Shown here: piece by piece, positions 8,111 to 17,167 of the stretch | How positions within the stretch are numbered: position 1 is the stretch's first letter | How the letters are laid out: every line of letters begins with the position of its first letter | From: Alistipes sp. UBA934 | GTDB lineage: Bacteria > Bacteroidota > Bacteroidia > Bacteroidales > Rikenellaceae | Reading direction: 5' to 3' | DNA: 64,000 nucleotides | Assembly: GCA_002293535.1 (NCBI GenBank) | Contig: DBDK01000003.1 | Location: 62,001 to 126,000 of the forward strand | Program-made: the position numbers and the translations under genes | The notes under the pieces: generated by a model | Databases searched by the model: none | Seen by the model: the letters and a program-made list of their open reading frames with translations, nothing else | Told to the model about the DNA's origin: nothing

Positions 8111-10147
8111 TTAAAATAATGTCCCTTGCGTGGGAATTTTATCTTTTTTCGTCACTATTGTTATAAATTCTTCTTCTCCGATTATCGGCACTCCCAGTTT
8201 CCTCGCTTTGGCCAATTTCGCCGGCCCTATCTTCTTTCCCGCCAGTAAGTAATCTGTGTTTGCCGCCACTGCCGATTGGTTTTTGCCACCGTTCAGCTCT
8301 ATCATCTCCTTGAGTTCATCTCTCGAATGGCCCTCGAAGCTCCCTGAAATGACAATATTTTTTCCCGCCAACACATCGCTCACCAACACCCTTTCTGCCG
8401 CTTCGAATTGCACTCCCGCCTCTTTCAGTCGCTCTATAATGCCCTGATTCTCAGTATTCTCAAAATATTCTCTTATACTCACCGCTATCTTTGCCCCCAC
8501 CTCTTCCACTTGCGCCAGTTCTTCTTCTCCCGCCGCCGCCAACGCATCCAATCCTCTAAAGTGTGCCGCCAGATATTTTGCCGTCGTTTCGCCCACAAAC
8601 CTTATCCCCAGCGCATATAGCACCCTCGCAAACGGCACCTCTACCGAAGCACGTACTCCCTCGACGATGTTCTCCGCCGACTTTTCTCCCAGCCTCGGTA
8701 ACGGCGCAATATCGTCGATTTGAAGCGAATACAGATCTGCCACATCATCCAGCAGCCCTTGGGCATATAGCAGCCCTATCGTCTCTTCTCCCAATCCCTC
8801 TATGTCCATCGCTTTGCGCGAAACGAAATGCGCAATCCTCCCTGTAATTTGCGGCGGACAGTGGTTTTGATTGGGACAAAAATGCCTCGCTTCTCCTTCA
8901 TATCTCACCAGCTCTGCCCCGCAAGCCGGACACACTGTCGGAAACTCAATGGGTTTGCTTTCTGCCGGCCGTTCTGACAGCTCCACGCCTGTAATTTTCG
9001 GTATTATCTCGCCCCCCTTTTCCACCCACACCGCATCTCCCACCCTCACATCCAACAGCGCGATCTGGTCTGCATTGTGCATCGAGGCTCGTTTCACCAC
9101 CGTTCCTGCCAACACCACCGGCTCCAGATTCGCCACCGGGGTCACCGCTCCTGTCCGTCCCACCGAAAATTCCACACTCAACAGCCTTGTCAGCGCACTC
9201 TCCGCCGCAAATTTATATGCCACGGCCCATCTTGGCGATTTCGCCGTCGCACCCAGCCGCTTTTGCACCGACAGCGAATTCACCTTTATCACCATCCCGT
9301 CCGTCGCATAGGGTAATCCTCTTCGCAGCTCATCTATCTCAGCAACATAGGCTTCTATCTCTTCCAGCGAATAGCACCGCCTCATCAGGTTCGACACCTG
9401 AAATCCCCATCCTCGCGCCGCCTCCAGACTCTCCCAATGGGTGGCGAACGGTAGATTCTCTCCCGCCAATCCATACATAAAATTATCCAATCCTCTCCGC
9501 GCTACCACTCTGGAATCCTGCAACTTGAGACTTCCCGCCGCCGCATTTCTCGGATTTGCGAACGGCATCTCTCCTGCATCCATTCGCTCTGTATTCAGCC
9601 TCTCGAATGCCGCAAAAGGCATAATTATCTCACCTCTTATCTCGAACTCCGCCGGCCAGCCACCTTTCGCCGGAAATCCCTCCCCCGCCAGTCTCAGCGG
9701 TACCGCGTGAATCGTCTTCACATTCTCCGTCACGTCGTCTCCCTGCACCCCGTCTCCCCTTGTCACCGCCCTCACTAACTCCCCTCGTGAATATCTCAGC
9801 GAGATCGCCGTTCCGTCGAATTTCAGTTCACACACATATTCCACCTCTCCCACTTCTCCTTCCACCCTCCGCACGAACTCTCCCACCTCTCCGATCGAAT
9901 ATGTATTTGCCAGCGACAGCATCGGTAGTCGGTGCTTCACGGTCTCGAAGGCGTTGCTCAGATCGCTTCCCACCCTGTGCGTGGGCGAATTCGGGTCGTC
10001 GAACTGGGGATGGGCAGCTTCAAGTTCGGCCAACTCGGCAAGCAACCTGTCGAACTGTGCGTCTGAAATTTCGGGCGCATTTTCGATATAATATTTGTGG
10101 TTGTGCGCTTTTAGTTCCTGGCGTAGTTGCCGAATTTTTTTCTCCAT
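8111..10147 (-). CDS. ligA: NAD-dependent DNA ligase
   Basis: Seals nicks in replication and repair using NAD. 678 residues, full length. Order of parts: the NAD-binding Ia domain at the N-terminus (HKYYIENAPEISDAQFD), adenylation domain with the catalytic lysine in CELKFDG (K109), OB fold, four-cysteine zinc finger (CPACGAEL and CPNQNHC, about residues 403-430), helix-hairpin-helix repeats (IDDIAPLPRLGEKSAENI) and a C-terminal BRCT domain (GKNIVISGSFEGHSRDELK). Start: ATG at 10147 (MEKKIRQLRQ); an ATG three codons upstream (10156) is also possible. Divergent from the small acidic gene at 10206. Confidence 0.97.
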   Translation of the reverse strand: MEKKIRQLRQELKAHNHKYYIENAPEISDAQFDRLLAELAELEAAHPQFDDPNSPTHRVGSDLSNAFETVKHRLPMLSLANTYSIGEVGEFVRRVEGEVGEVEYVCELKFDGTAISLRYSRGELVRAVTRGDGVQGDDVTENVKTIHAVPLRLAGEGFPAKGGWPAEFEIRGEIIMPFAAFERLNTERMDAGEMPFANPRNAAAGSLKLQDSRVVARRGLDNFMYGLAGENLPFATHWESLEAARGWGFQVSNLMRRCYSLEEIEAYVAEIDELRRGLPYATDGMVIKVNSLSVQKRLGATAKSPRWAVAYKFAAESALTRLLSVEFSVGRTGAVTPVANLEPVVLAGTVVKRASMHNADQIALLDVRVGDAVWVEKGGEIIPKITGVELSERPAESKPIEFPTVCPACGAELVRYEGEARHFCPNQNHCPPQITGRIAHFVSRKAMDIEGLGEETIGLLYAQGLLDDVADLYSLQIDDIAPLPRLGEKSAENIVEGVRASVEVPFARVLYALGIRFVGETTAKYLAAHFRGLDALAAAGEEELAQVEEVGAKIAVSIREYFENTENQGIIERLKEAGVQFEAAERVLVSDVLAGKNIVISGSFEGHSRDELKEMIELNGGKNQSAVAANTDYLLAGKKIGPAKLAKARKLGVPIIGEEEFITIVTKKDKIPTQGTLF

Positions 10148-10181
10148 CCATAACAATTTTGTGTAAAATTAATAAAATGAT

Positions 10182-10189
10182 TATACTTG
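10182..10189 (+). promoter_or_regulatory. -7-like box TATACTTG
   Basis: One mismatch to TAnnTTTG, 16 nt before the ATG at 10206. It lies in the 58-bp AT-rich gap between divergent ligA and the small acidic gene, the only obvious place for both promoters. Confidence 0.4.
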
Positions 10190-10205
10190 CACAAAATTTC
10201 CCGCA

Positions 10206-10514
10206 ATGAACGACAAAAAGAGGTTGATAGTCAGCTATCACAACCTTTCGCCCGAACTTCAAGAAGAGCTCAAAAAGCAATATCCGCTCGGCTATACCGA
10301 TAAGATGATCCGTATCGAGAAGGGCCCCGGCGATTTTTTCTATGCCGTGCTTCTCGAAACTCCCGATGTGAACTACCTGGTCAAGGTGGACGTTAAGATC
10401 GACGACGATCCGGAGGAGGAAGAGGACAAAGGTTACTATGACGACGAGATAAAGGGCGCCGAAGAGATTGCCGATGATGAGAGCGACGATGACGACGATG
10501 GAGAAAATAGCTGA
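10206..10514 (+). CDS. small highly acidic conserved-type protein
   Basis: 102 residues. The first 65 look folded (LIVSYHNLSPELQEELKKQYPLGY, then GDFFYAVLLETPDVNYLVKVDVKID); the last 35 form an almost pure Asp/Glu tail ending DDDDDG. There is no signal or membrane segment. Proteins of this layout occur in many Bacteroidales and have no assigned function that I recall. The end of the gene overlaps the start of the acyltransferase gene by 17 nt, so the two are coupled. A DNA- or ribosome-associated role is a guess based only on the acidic tail. Confidence 0.75.
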   Translation: MNDKKRLIVSYHNLSPELQEELKKQYPLGYTDKMIRIEKGPGDFFYAVLLETPDVNYLVKVDVKIDDDPEEEEDKGYYDDEIKGAEEIADDESDDDDDGENS

Positions 10515-11427
10515 TCCCATACCTGCGGCTTCCCTTCAGCGGGAGCTGACCCCTGAGCGACTCCTCAGGCGCACGGGTCGGGGCGACAACGAGATATATG
10601 TCGTCACGGCTACCGAATGTCCCGATGTGATGCAGGAGGTCGGGCGTCTTCGCGAGGTGTCGTTCCGTACGGCAGGCGGTGGTACCGGTAATAGCGTGGA
10701 CATTGACGAGGATGACCTCGCTTGTGATGGCTATCAGCAACTTGTTGTTTGGGATCCCGTCGCACGGGAGATTATGGGTGGTTACCGCTTCATTGTTTGC
10801 CGCACCACCCATCCTGCCCACCTCTCTTCGGAGCACTATTTCCGCTTCAGCGATCTTTTCCGTACTAAATACCTTCCCTGGACCATCGAGCTGGGCCGTT
10901 CGTTCGTCATTCCTCGCAAGGGAGAGTGGGGCACCACAAACCCCAAAGTAGTCTACACGCTCGACAACTTGTGGGACGGCCTCGGTGCTCTGATCTTTCA
11001 AAATCCCGACACGAAGTACTTTTTCGGTAAGGTCACTATGTATGGCGACTACAACAAAGAGGCTCGTAACGTGCTGATTTATTTTCTGAATCGTTACTTC
11101 CCGGATCGCGAGAATCTTTTGGAGCCCCTCCATCCCGTTCAGCTCGGTATCGACGAAAAAAAGATGGAGGCCCTCTTCAATGGTAGCACCTATGAAGAGA
11201 ACCTCCGCATTTTGTCTCGCGAGGTCAGAAGCTGGGGCGAGAACATTCCGCCGCTGATCAACTCCTATATGAACCTTTCGCCGACTATGAAAGTTTTCGG
11301 CACTGTGACCAATCCCGATTTCGGCGACGTTGAGGAGACGGGCCTTTTGATCACCATCCCCGACGTCTATCCCGACAAGATCGAGCGCCACCTCGGCCCT
11401 GGGTTCGGCAATATCGAACTTGTTTAG
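10498..11427 (+). CDS. GNAT-like N-acyltransferase (hemolysin/OlsB superfamily)
   Basis: 309 residues resembling the acyl-ACP-dependent N-acyltransferases that start amino-acid lipid synthesis (ornithine lipid OlsB; glycine lipid GlsB in Bacteroides). Visible: the core EVGRLREVSFRTAGGGTG, then QQLVVWDPVAREIMGGYRFI, and WTIELGRSFVIP typical of the 'putative hemolysin' GNAT branch, followed by LGALIFQNPDTKYFFGKVTMYGDYN. The expected partner O-acyltransferase (GlsA/PlsC-like) is not adjacent. Start chosen at ATG 10498 (MEKIADPIPAAS), 17 nt inside the preceding gene; an earlier in-frame ATG at 10468 would add an unlikely Met-rich leader. Substrate amino acid unknown. Confidence 0.78.
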   Translation: MEKIADPIPAASLQRELTPERLLRRTGRGDNEIYVVTATECPDVMQEVGRLREVSFRTAGGGTGNSVDIDEDDLACDGYQQLVVWDPVAREIMGGYRFIVCRTTHPAHLSSEHYFRFSDLFRTKYLPWTIELGRSFVIPRKGEWGTTNPKVVYTLDNLWDGLGALIFQNPDTKYFFGKVTMYGDYNKEARNVLIYFLNRYFPDRENLLEPLHPVQLGIDEKKMEALFNGSTYEENLRILSREVRSWGENIPPLINSYMNLSPTMKVFGTVTNPDFGDVEETGLLITIPDVYPDKIERHLGPGFGNIELV

Positions 11428-11444
11428 CGCGCGCCGGGCGAGGT

Positions 11445-12218
11445 TCAGAACAACTCGTTCAATATTTTGGCCAATCTCAGGCCTCCTTCCAGCAGCTGTT
11501 CTTCTACCAGCGGCGCGAACCCGTATACATACGATCTTGGTAGTTCTTCGTTTTGGGGCGTAGCAGCGTAAATCGAGTGCGACAGGACCACCGTCTCCTC
11601 CATCCAGATCAAAGGCGTTCCGGCGGCCATCGCCTTGCGTTCCTTTCGAGGTATTCTGTGGTCTATGTTTTCTGCCCACTCGTAGGCACTCCAGCCGTGA
11701 ATCCCTTCGATTATCGCCGAGTCCCACAGGCTGTGCAGATTCATATCCCGGCCCCTGAAATTTATCCTGTATCCATTCCCTCCCCGGTCGCTGGCGTGTC
11801 CCGCGTGCATCGGACAGTGCATATCGCCCACAAAGTGGATCAGTAACTTCAGATACATCGCACGCAAAGAGTCGCTTTGGCCCTTCGTCCGCAACTGCGC
11901 GATACACTCTTGTACCGCCGTATAGACATCTCCCGTAGGTAGTTTCGGTGCGGTTGCGTAGGTGTAACCTTCGTCGGCGTTGGCGTAATGCCAGGTCGAG
12001 ATAAAATCGAATCTCTCGTCGCTTCTCAGCCCGTCGGCCCAAGACGACCAGTAGGCCATACTTTTGCCGTCCAGCAGACGCGAAATTTCCCTCTCGGCCT
12101 TGCACGAAAGGTGTTTTTGAGCAATGTAAGCGGTTGTGTTGTGGCCTTTTTCTCCCCAACCGAAGGCTGCTCCACAGCTCAGAAGCAGCGACAAACAGAT
12201 CAAAGTAAGTTTCTTCAT
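11445..12218 (-). CDS. secreted S1/P1 nuclease
   Basis: Zinc-dependent single-strand nuclease family (S1/P1, related to phospholipase C). 257 residues with a Sec signal peptide (MKKLTLICLSLLLSCGAAFG) that would leave tryptophan at the mature N-terminus (WGEKGHNTTAYIAQ); in this family that Trp and the nearby His bind zinc. Other ligands: FISTWHYAN, the HFVGDMHCPMHAGHASDRGG motif with its Asp and His residues, and LHSLWDSAII. Probably periplasmic or exported, for nucleic-acid scavenging. Start at ATG 12218 gives the signal peptide; the frame opens 15 codons earlier without one. Convergent with the acyltransferase gene. Confidence 0.9.
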   Translation of the reverse strand: MKKLTLICLSLLLSCGAAFGWGEKGHNTTAYIAQKHLSCKAEREISRLLDGKSMAYWSSWADGLRSDERFDFISTWHYANADEGYTYATAPKLPTGDVYTAVQECIAQLRTKGQSDSLRAMYLKLLIHFVGDMHCPMHAGHASDRGGNGYRINFRGRDMNLHSLWDSAIIEGIHGWSAYEWAENIDHRIPRKERKAMAAGTPLIWMEETVVLSHSIYAATPQNEELPRSYVYGFAPLVEEQLLEGGLRLAKILNELF

Positions 12219-12331
12219 ATCAGATAATGGTTTGTAAGTGCGAAAATAGGAAATTTTTGACAATTTTCGTTTGTCAGTCGATTGTTAATATAATTGTAAC
12301 ATTCTGTCATCGTTTTGTAACAGTAAACCGT

Positions 12332-12339
12332 TACTTTTG
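12332..12339 (+). promoter_or_regulatory. -7 box TACTTTTG of the TonB-dependent receptor gene
   Basis: Perfect TAnnTTTG match 45 nt before the ATG at 12385. The TTTG at 12314-12317 is 14 bp upstream, shorter than the usual 19-21, so the -33 assignment is doubtful. A leader of roughly 40 nt is predicted. Confidence 0.45.
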
Positions 12340-12384
12340 TGGCATAGAACAAGGATCAATTTTCTTAACTAAAACCATTAAATT

Positions 12385-15300
12385 ATGAAGTTGAAACATC
12401 TACTTTTGTTGGCCTTCTCCGTTGTAGCCGTTGCTTTTTCGGCGCAGGCGCAGGTGACCACCGCGTCTTTGGACGGTAGGGTCACCGACACCGAGGGTAA
12501 TCCTCTGGTCGGTACCACGGTTGTCGCTGTTCACACCCCCACGGGTACGAGTTATGGCGGCTCTTCGGACGCAAACGGTAACTATCGTCTGCGTAACCTT
12601 CGCCCCGGCGGCCCCTACACCGTCACTTTCTCTTATATTGGCTACGGCACGGTCGAGCAGACAAACGTTATGCTCGTCGTGGCCGACTCCCGTGTTTTGA
12701 ACACAACGATGGAGGATGACGCCAATATGATCGACGACATTGTCGTGATCGCCAACACTCGTCAGAACACCGACAGTGCCGGTTCCGTGACCGAGATCTC
12801 GACTCGCGACATCAACCTTATGCCGACCACTAACCGCAGCCTTGGCAACCTGTTGAACCTTACCCCTCAGGCCAATGGCGAATCCATCGGTGGTGGTAAC
12901 TATCGTTCGAACTACCTCACTGTGGACGGTGCTTCTCTCAACAATATGTTCGGTATCGGCGCGCTTCCCAGCGGTGGCGCTCCCATTTCGCTGGACGCCA
13001 TCGAGCAGATGTCTGTCAGCATCACTCCTTATGACGTTCGTCAGAGCGGCTTTACGGGTGCTGCCATCAACGCCGTAACTCGTTCGGGTTCCAACGAGTT
13101 CTCCGGTTCTGCTTACACTTATTATCGTGACGAGAAGTTCTCCGGTCTCAATGCCGGCGACACGAAACTCAACCGCGGTTCCGCCAGTGCGGAGAAACTG
13201 TTCGGTGCCCGCTTGGGTGGCCCGATCCTCAAGGACAAGTTGTTCTTCTTCGCCAGTTTCGAATATGAGCCTCGTTCGGCTCCCGGTCCCAACTCTCGCG
13301 TTTCTACCGACGGTAAAGCCGATCCCGAAAACAACATCGTTCGCCCCACAGGCCCCGAATTGCAGGAGATCAGCGACTACCTTCGCAACACTTACGGCTA
13401 CGAAACCGGCCCTTATCAGGATTATAACTTCGACACTCCCACTATGCGTATCCTTGGTCGTATCGACTGGAACATCAACCGTGATCACAAGTTCACCGTT
13501 CGTTACAGCAAGCTTACCACCAAGGGCAGTCCTTCGGCTCCTTCGACCTCTATTTCGGGTGTTGCCGGTACTGACTGGGATAACACGAACGACTTTTTTG
13601 ATACGGGTAATCGCCAAAGTAATAGCGGTAAATGGTTTAAGAATTCGGGGTATACGACCGACGATAACTACTCGTCTCTCTCTGCCGAATTGAACTCTTC
13701 GTTCCTCCAGGGTCGCGTGAACAACGTTTTGCGCTTCACTTATGCAAAACAGGATATGCCTCGCAGCACCGAAGGTGGTTTGTTCCCCTTTGTGGATATC
13801 AAGAAGGACGGCACCTCTTTCACCAGTTTCGGTACCGAGATATTCTCCTTTGGCAACCTTCGTAATACCACTCAGTGGACCCTCTCCGACGATGTCAGTT
13901 GGAGCCTCGGTCGCCACGATATGACCGCCGGCTTCCAGTTCGAGCACTCTAACGTTAAGAACGGCTTTATGCGTATGGGTACCGGTTGGTATGTATTCGA
14001 CAGCTGGGAAGATTTCACCGGCGGTAAGGATCCATTTTCTTACGCCATCACCTTTTCGACCGCCGACGGCTACAAGCAGCAGTTCCCCAGCTTCAACTTC
14101 AACCAGTACTCTCTTTACTTCCAGGATAAGATCGCTCTCAGCGACAACTTCGATTTGACGGCCGGTATCCGCTTCGACCTTCCCACTTATCCCGCTATGA
14201 ACGAGATCCAGACACATCCGCTCATCAAGCCTTTGGAGTTTGCCGGTAAGGACGGTAAGGGCGGCGTTCATTACGACACCGGTCAGATGCCCAAGGCTCG
14301 CGTTATGTTCTCTCCTCGCGTTGGTTTCAACTGGGACATCAACGGCGACCGCAAATACACTTTGCGCGGAGGTTCGGGTATTTTCACGGGTCGTATTCCT
14401 TTCGTTTGGATCGTTTCTCAGTCCGGTGACTCCGGTATGTTGCAGGGAACTATCGGCTGGAAAGGCGATCAGGTTCCCGGTCCGTTCAATCCCGACGTAA
14501 ACGCCTATCTTCCCGCAACTCCTCCTGCAGTTGGAACTTCCATCACCAAGGACGACCCCACTGTTATGGATCCCGACTTCAAGATGCCTCAGACGTGGAA
14601 GACCTCTCTTGCGTTCGATATGCAGTTGCCTTGGGGTATGAAAGGTACCGTCGAGGGTATCTACAATAAGGACATCAACTCCGTCTACATTTACAAAGAC
14701 GGCCTGACCGCTCCCACGGAATTGAACGTCGGCGGCTTTAACGACCACCGTTTGGTTTACGACGGCAAATATCAGCAGCCTTTGACCAGTGCTCCTGACG
14801 GTACACCTGGCAAATTGCCCGCTGCTGACGGTAAAAACGGCGGTCTCCAGCCTTTGCTGGTCACTAACGCTCCTTTAAAATACAGCGGTCACTATGCATC
14901 ACTCACTGCTAAACTCGAAAAGCCTTTCGACCACGGTTTTTCCGGTATGATCGCCTACACCCACTCTTGGGGTAAATCACTGACCGACGGTAGCGGCGAC
15001 CAGGCAGGTTCTGTATGGAGCGCTCGCCAGACCGTCAATGGTGCAAACTCTATGGATATGGGTTACTCTGGTTTTGTCGTTCCCAACCGCGTTGTCGCTT
15101 CTGTTTCCTACCGCATCGAATATGCCAAGTTTATGGGCACCACTATCTCTCTGTTCTACGAGGGTGGTAATGCCGGTCGCTTCTCGTACACCTACAACAA
15201 CAACTTGGGTAACAGCGGCGGCAACAGCCTTATGTACATCCCCACCGATTCCGAGATCGACGGTATGCAGTTCACCGACTACACCTACAAAGACAAGGAC

Positions 15301-15762
15301 GGTAACACTCAGGTTAAATGGAGTGCCAGCGAGCAGAGGGACGCTTTCTCCTCTTACATCGACCAGGACAAGTACCTCAGCAGTCACCGTGGTCAGTATG
15401 CCGAGCGCAATGGTGTTGTTCGTCCCTGGGAGAGTCGTTTCGACCTCAAGATCCTTCAGGACTTCTTCGTCACCACTCGCAGCGGTAAGCGCAACACTCT
15501 CCAGTTGAGCATCGACATTATGAACGTGGCCAACCTTCTCAATAAATATTGGGGTGGTGGTAAAAGCTACTATCGTAACTACTTCCTCAACATCACTAAC
15601 GGCTCTGCCGTTGCCACTCAGGGTGCGACTCCTACGTTCCAGATGGTTCCTCAGACTGGTACCGGAGCTGATGCCGAGATGCTCACCAAGACTTATTACG
15701 ACTCTGCAACCTTCTCGGACACCTACTCTTTCCAGATCGGTTTGAGATATTTGTTCAACTAA
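12385..15762 (+). CDS. TonB-dependent receptor with carboxypeptidase-regulatory domain (Oar-like)
   Basis: Outer-membrane, TonB-energised transporter or Oar-like barrel, 1125 residues. Order: signal peptide (MKLKHLLLLAFSVVAVAFSA), CarboxypepD_reg-like beta-sandwich (about 25-105; TTASLDGRVTDTEGNPLVGT), plug domain (about 115-230; TTNRSLGNLLNLTPQANG, AINAVTRSGSNEFSGSAY), then a long beta barrel ending SFQIGLRYLFN with the aromatic C-terminal residue typical of BAM substrates. There is no SusD-like neighbour, so it is not a standard polysaccharide utilisation pair; substrate unknown. It stands alone with its own promoter and a strong hairpin terminator downstream. Confidence 0.93.
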   Translation: MKLKHLLLLAFSVVAVAFSAQAQVTTASLDGRVTDTEGNPLVGTTVVAVHTPTGTSYGGSSDANGNYRLRNLRPGGPYTVTFSYIGYGTVEQTNVMLVVADSRVLNTTMEDDANMIDDIVVIANTRQNTDSAGSVTEISTRDINLMPTTNRSLGNLLNLTPQANGESIGGGNYRSNYLTVDGASLNNMFGIGALPSGGAPISLDAIEQMSVSITPYDVRQSGFTGAAINAVTRSGSNEFSGSAYTYYRDEKFSGLNAGDTKLNRGSASAEKLFGARLGGPILKDKLFFFASFEYEPRSAPGPNSRVSTDGKADPENNIVRPTGPELQEISDYLRNTYGYETGPYQDYNFDTPTMRILGRIDWNINRDHKFTVRYSKLTTKGSPSAPSTSISGVAGTDWDNTNDFFDTGNRQSNSGKWFKNSGYTTDDNYSSLSAELNSSFLQGRVNNVLRFTYAKQDMPRSTEGGLFPFVDIKKDGTSFTSFGTEIFSFGNLRNTTQWTLSDDVSWSLGRHDMTAGFQFEHSNVKNGFMRMGTGWYVFDSWEDFTGGKDPFSYAITFSTADGYKQQFPSFNFNQYSLYFQDKIALSDNFDLTAGIRFDLPTYPAMNEIQTHPLIKPLEFAGKDGKGGVHYDTGQMPKARVMFSPRVGFNWDINGDRKYTLRGGSGIFTGRIPFVWIVSQSGDSGMLQGTIGWKGDQVPGPFNPDVNAYLPATPPAVGTSITKDDPTVMDPDFKMPQTWKTSLAFDMQLPWGMKGTVEGIYNKDINSVYIYKDGLTAPTELNVGGFNDHRLVYDGKYQQPLTSAPDGTPGKLPAADGKNGGLQPLLVTNAPLKYSGHYASLTAKLEKPFDHGFSGMIAYTHSWGKSLTDGSGDQAGSVWSARQTVNGANSMDMGYSGFVVPNRVVASVSYRIEYAKFMGTTISLFYEGGNAGRFSYTYNNNLGNSGGNSLMYIPTDSEIDGMQFTDYTYKDKDGNTQVKWSASEQRDAFSSYIDQDKYLSSHRGQYAERNGVVRPWESRFDLKILQDFFVTTRSGKRNTLQLSIDIMNVANLLNKYWGGGKSYYRNYFLNITNGSAVATQGATPTFQMVPQTGTGADAEMLTKTYYDSATFSDTYSFQIGLRYLFN

Positions 15763-15786
15763 GGCTCGTTAAGTCAGCCTGTATCA

Positions 15787-15819
15787 TAACAAAGGCCCGC
15801 TTCCCGCGGGCCTTTGTTA
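15787..15819. terminator. bidirectional hairpin terminator
   Basis: Perfect 14-bp stem (TAACAAAGGCCCGC at 15787-15800 with its complement at 15806-15819) around a 5-nt loop. It ends the TonB receptor gene and, on the other strand, overlaps the stop codon of the convergent small acidic gene. The A/T-rich flanks give a short U-run in both directions. Confidence 0.85.
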
Positions 15820-16035
15820 GTTAATGCGGTGTCTGTCGTATCCCGTTTCGTTATAGCTGTAATAATCACGGGCACTGTCCGTTGTTTCCAGAAAATCGCT
15901 CTCTTCATCGTCCAGGGGTACGTTGTCGTCGAGGATGTTCTCCTCCCATTCGTTCTCGTCGTTGAGCCCCGTTGCATAGTCGTTGTTGTAGGTCGAAAAC
16001 ATATGCCTGTCGAAATAACTGTCTGCAAAAGTCAT
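15817..16035 (-). CDS. small acidic Asp/Tyr-rich hypothetical protein
   Basis: 72 residues, strongly acidic (ENEWEENILDDNVPLDDEES) and rich in Tyr and Asn, with no signal or membrane segment. It lies between the TonB receptor terminator and tatA, divergent from tatA with a 68-bp gap, and its TAA stop is part of the terminator stem. The composition is protein-like and the region would otherwise be empty, but I do not recognise the family. It could be a chance frame. Confidence 0.45.
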   Translation of the reverse strand: MTFADSYFDRHMFSTYNNDYATGLNDENEWEENILDDNVPLDDEESDFLETTDSARDYYSYNETGYDRHRIN

Positions 16036-16103
16036 AATCTGAAAAATTATTTGTTTCTTTGCAGTAATTTCAAAAACAGTGCCAAACTAAAACGTATATT
16101 GTT

Positions 16104-16313
16104 ATGTCGATATTCACACCTATGGGTATGATCGGTCCCTGGCAGATCGTTCTGATCGTGCTTCTCGTGATTTTGTTATTCGGCGCCAAGCGCATTCCGG
16201 AGCTTATGAAGGGTGCCGGTCGTGGCGTCAAGGAGTTCAAGGACGCTCTCAACAAGGACTACACCGCCGAAGACAAGACCGAGGGCGAAAGCAAAAAAAT
16301 CGAAGAAAAGTAA
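16104..16313 (+). CDS. tatA: Sec-independent translocase TatA/E
   Basis: Pore-forming subunit of the twin-arginine pathway, which exports folded proteins. 69 residues: an N-terminal membrane helix (GPWQIVLIVLLVILLFGAKRIPEL, about 10-33) with the family's FGAKRIPE hinge, then an amphipathic helix (GAGRGVKEFKDALNKD) and a charged tail. Stop and tatC start share a base (TAATG), so the two are coupled. A client with an RRxFLK leader is encoded near 46 kb of this window. Start ATG fixed by the short N-terminus before the helix. Confidence 0.95.
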   Translation: MSIFTPMGMIGPWQIVLIVLLVILLFGAKRIPELMKGAGRGVKEFKDALNKDYTAEDKTEGESKKIEEK

Positions 16314-17167
16314 TGTCTTCTTCCGATGAGATGACTTTTTTCGAGCATCTCGAAGACCTGCGCCCTCACCTTATGCGTGGCGCGGGGGCTCTGTTCATTA
16401 TCGCCATCGTGGCGTTCATCTTCAAGGGGTTCATTATCGACACCCTTCTGTTCGCCCCCTCCACTCCTGAGTTCGTCACCAATCGCTGGTTATGCGAAAT
16501 GGGGTATCGGCTCAACGATTTCGTAGGGTGGTTGGGAGGTCTCTTCGGGGCCGAGTGGAGTACCGACCCCACTGTTCTTTGCCTCAATCAGAACTCCGTC
16601 ACCATCGTAAATAACAAGCTCGTCGGTCAGTTCAATCTCCACATCAAGGTGGCTATGGCCACCGGCCTTGCTATGGGTATTCCTTATTTTCTTTGGGAGA
16701 TTTGGCAGTTTGTCCGCCCAGCCCTCACGTCAGACGAGCGTAAGGGTACCCGTCTTTTCGTTCTTTGGGTTTCGCTTTGCTTTTTTGTCGGGGCGCTGTT
16801 CGGTTACTTCGTCATCACTCCTCTTTCGCTCCACTTTTTCCTCAACTATAGCGCCTCTTCCAGTATCACCAACCTTATCGACATACAGAGTTACTTCTCT
16901 CAGGTGATCGGCATTCCTCTCGGTACGGGGCTCATCTTCCAACTCCCGCTTCTCGTTTATTTCCTCACCCGTATCGGTATCGTGTCACCGGCATTCCTTC
17001 GTAAATACCGTCGCCACGCCGTTGTTCTTTTGGCCTGTCTCGCCGCGATCATCACTCCTCCGGACATTTTCTCTATGATCCTGGTGATGCTTCCCCTCTA
17101 TGGCCTCTACGAGCTCAGTATCTTCCTTTCTGCCCGTACCTACAGTAAATATTCTACAGATAAATAA
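16313..17167 (+). CDS. tatC: Sec-independent translocase TatC
   Basis: Six-helix inner-membrane receptor for twin-arginine signal peptides. 284 residues. Conserved N-terminal part MTFFEHLEDLRPHLMRGA, a periplasmic loop enlarged between helices 1 and 2 (about 50-105), HIKVAMATGLAMGIPYFLWEIWQFVRPAL and the motif LLACLAAIITPPDIFSMILVMLPLYGLYELSIF near the end. Forms an operon with tatA (1-nt overlap); no tatB is present, as is usual for minimal TatAC systems. The 3' end overlaps the convergent nitroreductase gene by 14 nt. Confidence 0.96.
   Translation: MSSSDEMTFFEHLEDLRPHLMRGAGALFIIAIVAFIFKGFIIDTLLFAPSTPEFVTNRWLCEMGYRLNDFVGWLGGLFGAEWSTDPTVLCLNQNSVTIVNNKLVGQFNLHIKVAMATGLAMGIPYFLWEIWQFVRPALTSDERKGTRLFVLWVSLCFFVGALFGYFVITPLSLHFFLNYSASSSITNLIDIQSYFSQVIGIPLGTGLIFQLPLLVYFLTRIGIVSPAFLRKYRRHAVVLLACLAAIITPPDIFSMILVMLPLYGLYELSIFLSARTYSKYSTDK

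Noticed and set aside
12400..14748. A 782-codon open frame opposite the TonB receptor gene
   Set aside because: It mirrors the receptor's codon pattern; no signal, domain or start context, and the sense strand has clear protein features.
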